Assembly: GCA_046262415.1 (NCBI GenBank) | Contig: JBHEMU010000117.1 | Span: 1 to 27,491 of the forward strand | DNA: 27,491 nucleotides | Reading direction: 5' to 3' | Source of the DNA: JACDAS01 sp046262415 | Lineage (GTDB): Bacteria; Actinomycetota; Thermoleophilia; Gaiellales; Gaiellaceae | Notes under the pieces: model-generated | The model's database searches: none | Told to the model about the DNA's origin: nothing | What the model saw: only the letters and a program-made list of their open reading frames with translations | In this document: piece after piece, positions 22,046 through 27,491 of the stretch | Position numbering within the stretch: position 1 is the stretch's first letter | Layout of the letters: every line of letters begins with the position of its first letter | Program-made: the position numbers and the translations under genes

Positions 22046-22455
22046 TCACGGCGGTCGACACGACCGTGCTCGCCGACGTGTTCGGAGGCGACTCGACCTT
22101 CGGGCGCCGATCGCTGGACGCGATCCGGAGGTGCCTTCGCGAGGGACGGCTGGTGGCCTGCGACATCGTGTGGGCCGAGATCACGAGCTTCTTCCCCTCG
22201 CAGCGCGCGGCCGAGGACGCTCTGGCGCGCGCGGGCGTGGAGTTCAGCCCCACCGAACCCGGGGCGGCCGCCGAGGCGGGGACGGCATTCCGCACCTATC
22301 GGAGCCGGGGGGGCAAGGGCGATCGCCGGATTGCGGACTTCCTGATCGCGACGCATGCGCTCACGCAAGCCGACCGGCTGCTGACCAGGGATCGCGGCTT
22401 CTACCGAAGCTACTTCCGGCGGCTCCGGCTTCTCGAGCCGGGCGCGGACGCGTGA
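22042..22455 (+). CDS. vapC: VapC toxin, PIN-domain ribonuclease, probable CTG start
   Basis: 137 aa if translation begins at CTG 22042. PIN-domain endoribonuclease with its acidic metal-binding residues in place: D6 (ITAVDTTVLADVF), E46 (VWAEITSFF), D99 (RRIADFLIATHAL) and D117 (LLTRDRGFY). The next standard start in frame, GTG 22066, would remove the first strand and catalytic D6. No ATG, GTG or TTG occurs in frame between about 21961 and 22042. CTG 22042 overlaps the vapB stop as CTGA, mirroring the ATGA/GTGA couplings elsewhere. So a CTG start is the best reading, with GTG 22066 and a defective protein as the alternative. VapC toxins cut tRNA or rRNA. Confidence 0.85.
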   Translation: MITAVDTTVLADVFGGDSTFGRRSLDAIRRCLREGRLVACDIVWAEITSFFPSQRAAEDALARAGVEFSPTEPGAAAEAGTAFRTYRSRGGKGDRRIADFLIATHALTQADRLLTRDRGFYRSYFRRLRLLEPGADA

Positions 22456-22519
22456 CCCGATCGGCTCGGGACGAAACCGGGGCGCGGGAGCCTGATCCGA
22501 TGTGGTAGATCTTGGCCCC

Positions 22520-22987
22520 GTGAGGCGAGCGTTGCTCCCGCTCGTGGTGCTCGCCGCCGCGAGCTTCCTCGTCACGCCCTCCGGGGCGGCGCCGGACGCG
22601 TACCGGTGCGACCCGACGATCGATGACGGAGCAGGCCCGTTCGGCCGAGCCGAGCCGCCGCTGCGGGCGAAGATCGGCCGGGGCCACGTCCTCACCGGGG
22701 TCGTCCTGTCGGCGCTCGACTGCAACCCGATCCGCAACGCCCGCGTGCAGCTCTGGCAGGCGAACCGGCGCGGGCGCTACACGACGGCCACGAGCGGCAC
22801 CGTGGTCACGAACCGGGCCGGCAGGTTCCGCTTCGAGGGGCCCTACCCGCCCTCGTACGGTCGGCAGCCGCACATCCACATCCGGGTGCACGCACCGGTG
22901 CACAGGCCGCTGCTCACGCGCTACGTCCCGGGGCCTGGGGCACGCAGCGGCCGCGTGCGACTTGTGCTGGAGCCGGAAGACCTCTAG
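22520..22987 (+). CDS. Exported intradiol ring-cleavage dioxygenase-like protein
   Basis: 155 aa from GTG 22520, chosen because a signal peptide (RR, then LLPLVVLAAASFLV, ending near SGAA at 21-24) follows directly. An upstream GTG at 22502 is possible. The mature part has the core of the intradiol dioxygenase fold: LTGVVLSALDCNPIRNARVQ, then LWQANRRGRYTT, FEGPYPPSYGRQPHIHIRVH. The iron ligands of protocatechuate 3,4-dioxygenase (two Tyr, two His) have likely equivalents at Y87, Y109, H118 and H120. It is shorter than catalytic dioxygenases and exported, like a group of small secreted family members with unclear substrates. An extracellular aromatic-ring or structural role is possible; activity is not shown. 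Confidence 0.82.
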   Translation: MRRALLPLVVLAAASFLVTPSGAAPDAYRCDPTIDDGAGPFGRAEPPLRAKIGRGHVLTGVVLSALDCNPIRNARVQLWQANRRGRYTTATSGTVVTNRAGRFRFEGPYPPSYGRQPHIHIRVHAPVHRPLLTRYVPGPGARSGRVRLVLEPEDL

Positions 22988-22990
22988 GTT

Positions 22991-23019
22991 TTCGACCGAG
23001 AGGCGAGAACCGCTATCCT
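22991..23019 (+). promoter_or_regulatory. Possible nadE promoter
   Basis: TTCGAC, 17 nt, TATCCT, which places the start near 23026 and gives a leader of about 13 nt before ATG 23039. Confidence 0.45.
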
Positions 23020-23038
23020 CGCCTAAGTGGATCACTAG

Positions 23039-24763
23039 ATGAGGCTCGCGCTCGCCCAGATCAACACGGTCGTAGGCGATCTCGACGGCAATCGAGACCG
23101 CATCCTCGCGAGCATCGAGCAGGCCCGCGGCGACGGGGCCGACCACGTCCTGCTCCCGGAGCTCGCGACGACGGGGTACCCGCCCGAGGATCTCCTCCTG
23201 CGGCCCGGCTTCCTCCGGGCCGCTGCGAGGTCGCTGGAGGAGATCGCGCGCGCGGCTCGCCAGATCGTCGTCCTCGTCGGAGCACCGCACTTCGATCGCG
23301 ACCTCTACAACGCCTGCGCCGTCTGCGTGGACGGCGAGGTGAAGGCGATCTACCGGAAGCGCTTCCTTCCCAACTACGGCGTCTTCGACGAGGACCGCTA
23401 CTTCGCGCCCGGCCGCGATCTCGTCCTGCTCCGCCTCGGCGAGTGCCTGATCGGCCCGACCGTCTGCGAGGACATCTGGCAGCCCGGCCCACCGGCCACC
23501 GACCTCGCGCTCGGCGGGGCGCAGCTCGTGGCGAACATCTCGGCCTCGCCCTTCCACGTCGGCAAGGATCGCGAGCGCGAGCAGATGCTGGCGACGAGAG
23601 CTCGGGACAACTCGTGCTTCGTCGCGCTCTGCAACGCCGTCGGCGGCCAGGACGAGCTGATCTTCGACGGGCACTCGGTCGTCCTGGACGACGAGGGTGA
23701 GGTGCTGGCGCGGGCGCCGGGCTTCGAGGAGGCCCTGCTCGTCGTCGACGTCGATCCGGGGGTCGCGATCGGCCGGCGGCTCCGCGACGTGCGACGGCGC
23801 GCGCTCGCACGCGACCGCGGCGAGGGGGAGGAGATTCCCGTGGTCGAAGTGGGCGCGCCGCGCCCTCGGTCTTCGAACGGCGGACCCCCGGAGCCTCAGA
23901 TCGCCCCGCGGCTGGAGGACCTCGAGCAGATGCGCCTGGCGCTCGAGCTCGGGCTGCGCGACTACGTCGACAAGAACGGGTTCCGCGACGTCGTGATCGG
24001 CGTCTCCGGCGGCATCGACTCGGCGCTGACCGCGGCACTGGCCGCCGAGGCGCTCGGCGCCGAGCGCGTGCACGGGGTCTCGATGCCTTCGCGCTACTCG
24101 TCGGAGGGAACCAGGGCCGACGCGCGCCGGCTGGCCGAGAACCTCGGCGTCGACTTCCGAGAGCTGCCGATCGGCGACATCGTCGGCGCGTTCGAGGAGG
24201 CCCTGCGCTCGGGGTTCCAGGGTCGCGAGCCCGACCTGACCGAGGAGAACCTCCAGGCTCGGGTGCGCGGAACGCTGCTGATGGCGCTCTCGAACAAGTT
24301 CGGCTGGCTCGTCGTCGCGACCGGGAACAAGTCCGAGCTCTCGGTCGGGTACGCGACGCTCTACGGGGACATGGCGGGCGGGTTCGCGTTGCTCAAGGAC
24401 GTCTACAAGACGGACGTCTTCCGCCTGGCGCGCCACGTGAACGAGCGGGCGGGGCGCGAGCTGGTCCCGGCGTCGACGATCGAGCGCGCCCCCAGCGCCG
24501 AGCTGCGCGCCGACCAGCGCGACGAGGACTCGCTGCCCCCCTACTCCGAGCTCGACCGCGTGCTGGAGGCCTACGTCGAGCTCGACCGGTCGCGGGAGGA
24601 GCTGTCCGGCGACGGCTACGAGCCGGAGCTCGTCGAGCGCGCGCTCGCCATGATCGACCGCGCCGAGTACAAGCGCCGCCAGGCCCCGCCCGGCGTGAAG
24701 CTGCGCCCGCGCGCGTTCGGGCGCGACCGGCGGACGCCGATCACGAACCGCTGGCGCGACTGA
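23039..24763 (+). CDS. nadE: Glutamine-dependent NAD+ synthetase
   Basis: 574 aa from ATG 23039. Catalyses the last step of NAD synthesis, amidating nicotinate adenine dinucleotide with ammonia from glutamine. Residues about 1-260 are the nitrilase-fold glutaminase with its triad E41 (LLPELATTGYPPED), K107 (YRKRFLPNYGVFDE) and C143 (TVCEDIW). Residues about 295-574 are the synthetase, with the ATP loop SGGIDS at 323-328, then ATGNKSELSVGYATLYGDMA and LKDVYKTDVF. Length is that of the two-domain bacterial class. With the NMN adenylyltransferase at 10900 it gives two NAD enzymes in the window, but in separate transcription units. Its last 23 bp overlap the convergent mug remnant. Confidence 0.96.
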   Translation: MRLALAQINTVVGDLDGNRDRILASIEQARGDGADHVLLPELATTGYPPEDLLLRPGFLRAAARSLEEIARAARQIVVLVGAPHFDRDLYNACAVCVDGEVKAIYRKRFLPNYGVFDEDRYFAPGRDLVLLRLGECLIGPTVCEDIWQPGPPATDLALGGAQLVANISASPFHVGKDREREQMLATRARDNSCFVALCNAVGGQDELIFDGHSVVLDDEGEVLARAPGFEEALLVVDVDPGVAIGRRLRDVRRRALARDRGEGEEIPVVEVGAPRPRSSNGGPPEPQIAPRLEDLEQMRLALELGLRDYVDKNGFRDVVIGVSGGIDSALTAALAAEALGAERVHGVSMPSRYSSEGTRADARRLAENLGVDFRELPIGDIVGAFEEALRSGFQGREPDLTEENLQARVRGTLLMALSNKFGWLVVATGNKSELSVGYATLYGDMAGGFALLKDVYKTDVFRLARHVNERAGRELVPASTIERAPSAELRADQRDEDSLPPYSELDRVLEAYVELDRSREELSGDGYEPELVERALAMIDRAEYKRRQAPPGVKLRPRAFGRDRRTPITNRWRD

Positions 24764-25166
24764 CGATGCCGAGGAGCCGGGCCAGCTCCCCGAACCAGCG
24801 CAGCCGCACGGCGTAGGGCACTGCGGCGTTCGCCGGCGAGGTCGAGGGGCAGACGAAGAGCAGGGTCTCGCCCAGCTTCCGGCCCTGGAGCCCGAGCTCC
24901 GGACGCTCGCCGAACACGCCGCGATAGGCCTCCTTGCCGACGAAGGCGATCGCCCCGGTGCGAAGCTCGAGGGCGACTCGCTCCAGTCGCTCGCGCGAGC
25001 CGGCGAAGTCCGCGCGGCGGAGGTCGCCCGACCCGGGGGTCATGCGCGTAGCGGCGTTCGTGAGCCCGAAGCCGTGGTCGAGCAGCTGCGTCTGCTCGGC
25101 CGGACGGAAGAAAGCGGGGCACGTTTGAACCGCCGGCGGCTCAGCGAGGCATGCCTGCTCGCGCAC
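24741..25166 (-). pseudogene. mug: 5'-truncated mismatch-specific DNA glycosylase (Mug/TDG family)
   Basis: From about residue 20 of this frame the product matches the Mug family: FRPAEQTQLLDHGFGLTNAA, PGSGDLRRADF, ALELRTGAIAFVGKEAYRGV, GLQGRKLGETLLFVCPSTSP, then ANAAVPYAVRLRWFGEL. The first ~45 residues of a normal Mug are missing, including the GINPG segment with the catalytic Asn. I find no such segment upstream in any reverse frame as far as 25320. The only available start (GTG 25166) adds unrelated residues. The missing part is replaced by sequence belonging to the plus-strand winged-helix gene, so a recombination junction near 25125 is likely. Without the NPG motif it should be inactive. 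Confidence 0.75.
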
Positions 25167-25427
25167 GCGCTCGGTGCGAGGTGCGGGCCAGAACCCCAGT
25201 CGCAGAGCCAGATCCAGCCACGAGCTGGCGCGATCCAGGAAGCGGTCATCCGGGTTCTCGCGGCAGCGGAGCGGCCCTTACGCGCCCGTGAAATCCACGT
25301 GGCCGCCGAGAAACTCGCCGGAACGCCGCTTTCCTGGAACACCGTAAAGGACTGCCTGCACAAGCACGCCCGCCGACCTGACAGTCCGATCGAGCGCGTC
25401 AGCCACGGCAGATACCGATACCTGTAA
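25125..25427 (+). CDS. Small winged-helix DNA-binding protein
   Basis: The last ~65 residues (IQEAVIRVLAAAERPLRARE, then IHVAAEKLAGTPLSWNTVKD, CLHKHARRPDSPIERVSHGR) have the pattern of a winged-helix HTH: helix, PLRAREIH turn, recognition helix SWNTVKDCL, and wing FERV/RYRYL-like end. I know this layout from small actinobacterial hypotheticals. The start is uncertain: TTG 25125 gives 100 aa, and GTG 25074 would run over the mug remnant. The N-terminal 35 residues have no clear domain. It may itself be a fragment carried in at the junction. It is the only gene in this stretch likely to bind DNA. Confidence 0.6.
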   Translation: MNRRRLSEACLLAHALGARCGPEPQSQSQIQPRAGAIQEAVIRVLAAAERPLRAREIHVAAEKLAGTPLSWNTVKDCLHKHARRPDSPIERVSHGRYRYL

Positions 25428-25514
25428 ACCCCCTCGAAGAGGCAGCAGGCGCCAGATCGGCAACCCGTTCTGAGACGAATGTGCTCGTAGTCGTAGTCTC
25501 TCCGGTTCGTGCGG

Positions 25515-25543
25515 TTGACACGTTCCGCTCAGTGGCTGAGAAT
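25515..25543 (+). promoter_or_regulatory. Promoter of the DUF1326-DUF2182 pair
   Basis: A perfect TTGACA -35 (25515-25520), exactly 17 nt, then GAGAAT (25538-25543). The leader would be about 32 nt and contains AGGGAG before GTG 25582. Confidence 0.65.
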
Positions 25544-25581
25544 CGCCCGGGGTCACCATTCAGCGGACGAAGGGAGTCGGT

Positions 25582-26184
25582 GTGTCCTGGAATCTCAAGG
25601 GGAGCTATTTCGAGGCGTGTTCCTGCGAGCTCATGTGCCCCTGCAATCTGTCGTTCGACCACGGTGCGACCTACGACTACTGCCGCGCGACTCTGGTCTT
25701 CCACGTTCGGGCAGGTGAGATCGAGGGTACGGACGTCCGCGGGCGCAAGCTCGCCGTGATCATCGACACCCCGAAGGTCATGACCGAGGGCAATTGGCGG
25801 CTCGGCATGTTCATCGACGAGGACGCGACCAACGAGCAAATGGAAAAGCTCAGCGCGGTGTTTGGCGGACAGATGGGCGGCCCCATGGAGGCACTGGCGC
25901 CGCTCGTCGGCGAAATGCTCGGGGTCGAGCGAGCGCCGATCGAGATCGTGGAAGACGGAGTCCGCCACAGCGTCCGCATCGGGGATGCCATCGACTTCGA
26001 GGTCGAGGACATCATCCCCTTCGGCGTCGAGACCGGGCAGCCGGTGCGCTTCGACGGCATGTTCCACCCGGTTGCGTCGAACCTCACGATGGCGGAAGCG
26101 AAGCGGTCGAAGATCGACGCGTTCGGCATCCAGTACGAGGGGAAGTCGGGGCTCTCGACATCTGAGTTCTCATGGGCCGCCTGA
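25582..26184 (+). CDS. DUF1326 family protein with N-terminal CxC-x3-CxC motif
   Basis: 200 aa from GTG 25582, preceded by AGGGAG. The family signature is at the N-terminus: WNLKGSYFEACSCELMCPCN, with cysteines at 13, 15, 19 and 21. The rest is an alpha/beta protein (KLAVIIDTPKVMTEGNWRLG, LAPLVGEMLGVERAPIEIVE, FDGMFHPVASNLTMAEAKRS). Four close cysteines in a CxCx3CxC array suggest metal (Cu, Zn or Fe) binding, though no role is established for DUF1326. It is followed 4 nt later by a DUF2182 membrane protein, a pairing I know from other genomes, so the two likely form one system. It has no signal peptide and is probably cytoplasmic. Confidence 0.9.
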   Translation: MSWNLKGSYFEACSCELMCPCNLSFDHGATYDYCRATLVFHVRAGEIEGTDVRGRKLAVIIDTPKVMTEGNWRLGMFIDEDATNEQMEKLSAVFGGQMGGPMEALAPLVGEMLGVERAPIEIVEDGVRHSVRIGDAIDFEVEDIIPFGVETGQPVRFDGMFHPVASNLTMAEAKRSKIDAFGIQYEGKSGLSTSEFSWAA

Positions 26185-26188
26185 GCGC

Positions 26189-27010
26189 TTGACTGCCTCG
26201 GCGCAGGAACGCGATCCGAGCGCTGGGGGACTCGCGCCCGCTTTCGCCGCGGCGCGTACCCGACTCGGGCTCATTGCCCTCCTCCTCGCCCTCGCCGCCG
26301 CGGGTTGGTGGTGGACAGTCCGTGAGATGCAAGGTATGGACGGTGGGTCGTGGACGGATCTCGGGACGCTCGCCTGGTTTGTCGGCGTCTGGGTAGTGAT
26401 GATGGCGGCGATGATGTTCCCGTCGGTGGCGCCGACGGTCGCGCTCTACTCGCGCATGACCAAGAGCCGCTCCCCGGTCGCACCGCTGCTTTTCACCTCC
26501 GGCTATCTCGTCGCGTGGACGAGCGTCGGAGTGTTTTCCTTCGCCGCGGCGACCGGGGGCGGACGCGTCTCGGGCGACGTGCTCGCATGGGACGGCGCCG
26601 GCCGCTGGGTCGCAGCGGCGACCCTGATGGTCGCCGCTGCTTACGAACTCACGCCGCTCAAAGACGTCTGCCTCGGCAAATGCCGTAGCCCGCTCGGCTT
26701 CTTGGTCGGCTCCTGGCACGGCGGACGCTTCGGTGCGCTCCAGATGGGTGCGAGGCACGGGGCTTGGTGTATCGGCTGCTGCTGGGCTCTGATGGCATCG
26801 CTCTTCGCCCTCGGGGCGATGAGCGTCGTTTGGATGGCGGTCGTCGCCGGGCTCATCGCCTTCGAGAAGATGATTCCGTCCCGGCGGACTGCGACCTACG
26901 TGACGGCGGGCATCCTGCTCGGGCTCGGTGTGCTCTTGATCGCCGCCCCCCACACCATCCCTGCGCTGACCGTCCCCGGGAGCGGCTCGATGTCCCAGAT
27001 GAGCCCGTAG
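26189..27010 (+). CDS. DUF2182 integral membrane protein, predicted metal-binding
   Basis: 273 aa from TTG 26189, 4 nt after the DUF1326 stop; no ATG or GTG is available in frame near here. About six to seven membrane helices are visible. Family marks are VVMMAAMMFPSVAP (70-82), CLGKCRSPLGF (161-171) and HGAWCIGCCWALM (190-202). Met-rich and Cys-rich motifs inside or next to membrane helices suggest a soft-metal ligand such as copper. The N-terminal ~25 residues are soluble and the last ~20 hold Met-containing tail residues. Function is unknown; a transporter or sensor for metal acting with the DUF1326 protein is an inference. Confidence 0.88.
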   Translation: MTASAQERDPSAGGLAPAFAAARTRLGLIALLLALAAAGWWWTVREMQGMDGGSWTDLGTLAWFVGVWVVMMAAMMFPSVAPTVALYSRMTKSRSPVAPLLFTSGYLVAWTSVGVFSFAAATGGGRVSGDVLAWDGAGRWVAAATLMVAAAYELTPLKDVCLGKCRSPLGFLVGSWHGGRFGALQMGARHGAWCIGCCWALMASLFALGAMSVVWMAVVAGLIAFEKMIPSRRTATYVTAGILLGLGVLLIAAPHTIPALTVPGSGSMSQMSP

Positions 27011-27197
27011 GCAGCCACCCTTCCTGGGTCGGCAATAGGCGGCGTCAAGCTCGTATCTCCAAGACGCCCATCCCTCGCGGATCGCAAACTGGCTGCATGC
27101 CGCCGGCTAAGGACTTCGAAACCCTGTCAGGCGAGAGCACGCTCGTCCATGCGAACAGTAAACCGGCCGGATCAGCAACAAGTGACCGACGGACAGC

Positions 27198-27491
27198 TCA
27201 GTTCGGGTCGATGTTGTGGTTGTGGTGGAAGACGTTCTCCGGGTCGTACCGGCGCTTGACGTCGAGTAACCGCTGGTAGTTCGGCCCGTAGGCGGCCCGT
27301 ACTGCGTCGCTGAACTGGTCGTCGCCGAGATAGTTGAGCCATCGGGCCTCGTCAAGGTGCGGACCGAACGCGCGGTGTGTTTCGCGCGTCCAGGCGATGT
27401 TCTCGTCCGTCGCGGCGGGAATGTCGACAACATCGTGCCGAGGGATGGGAGGAAACGGCACACCGGTATCAGACCGAAGACCTTTACGCTC
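27198..27491 (-). CDS. FAD-linked oxidase (BBE domain), C-terminal part
   Basis: The reverse strand is open from the window edge to TGA 27198, giving the last 97 codons of a gene whose start lies outside. The sequence ENIAWTRETHRAFGPHLDEA, then WLNYLGDDQFSDAVRAAYGP and NYQRLLDVKRRYDPENVFHH, matches the berberine-bridge-enzyme-like C-terminal domain of secreted or cytoplasmic FAD oxidases. The gene therefore probably encodes a full FAD_binding_4 plus BBE oxidoreductase. The internal GTG at 27461 is not needed as a start because the frame continues upstream. In the gap 27011-27197 I see nothing I can name. Confidence 0.88.
   Translation of the reverse strand, partial: ERKGLRSDTGVPFPPIPRHDVVDIPAATDENIAWTRETHRAFGPHLDEARWLNYLGDDQFSDAVRAAYGPNYQRLLDVKRRYDPENVFHHNHNIDPN

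Noticed and set aside
27011..27197. Possible small gene or attachment site between DUF2182 and the FAD oxidase
   Set aside because: No frame with coding character, no tRNA-like end and no direct repeat matching another place in the window was found by eye.

Overview
The window is very G+C-rich chromosomal DNA from an actinobacterium, most likely a Thermoleophilia-type lineage (Gaiella/Solirubrobacter relatives). The reasons are many GTG/TTG starts, actinobacterial variants of CtaA and DipZ, and a repeated promoter layout with a TAnnnT box 6-8 nt before the start codon, as expected for leaderless mRNAs. Lineage is inferred from protein character, not from a marker gene.

Layout. 1-520: the 5' part of a minus-strand TPR-like gene. 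577-5864, plus strand: a FadB/FadJ-type beta-oxidation enzyme, a conserved hypothetical, and an SF2 helicase with an acidic insert and an Arg-rich tail. 5868-7792: a DipZ-type CcdA-thioredoxin protein flanked by two inverted copies of a ~93-bp palindromic repeat. 7799-12473, minus strand: a tight five-gene run selD > NMN adenylyltransferase > apgM > ctaA > PAC2 protein. 12579-12962: a ChaB/Rho-N-like small protein. 12974-15376, minus strand: an XRE-TPR regulator, then 18 nt later a previously easy-to-miss 35-codon exported-peptide gene with a perfect Shine-Dalgarno, then a thioredoxin-like lipoprotein. 15480-15887: a non-coding region with a consensus promoter, a ~190-nt strongly folded candidate RNA ending in a terminator hairpin, and two tandem hairpin-bearing repeats. 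15975-16774: a TetR regulator coupled to a 62-aa remnant of a DHA2-type MFS transporter, with a 14-bp operator palindrome in front. 16820-22987, plus strand: AMP-forming acyl-CoA synthetase, large exported protein, SDR, VapBC toxin-antitoxin pair, exported intradiol-dioxygenase-like protein. 23039-24763: glutamine-dependent NAD synthetase. 24741-27491: a less orderly stretch with a 5'-truncated mug, a winged-helix protein, a DUF1326-DUF2182 pair and the 3' end of a FAD-linked oxidase.

How the parts fit. Core functions are fatty-acid activation and oxidation (acyl-CoA synthetase, FadB/J), NAD synthesis (NMNAT and NadE), glycolysis (ApgM), haem A synthesis and extracytoplasmic thiol chemistry (DipZ, thioredoxin-like lipoprotein). 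The most exciting candidate is the XRE-TPR regulator plus exported peptide. It has the architecture of the RRNPP (Rap/Rgg/NprR/PlcR/PrgX) peptide quorum-sensing systems known from Firmicutes, here in an apparent actinobacterium and next to a divergent promoter for a structured RNA. That function is inferred from architecture only.
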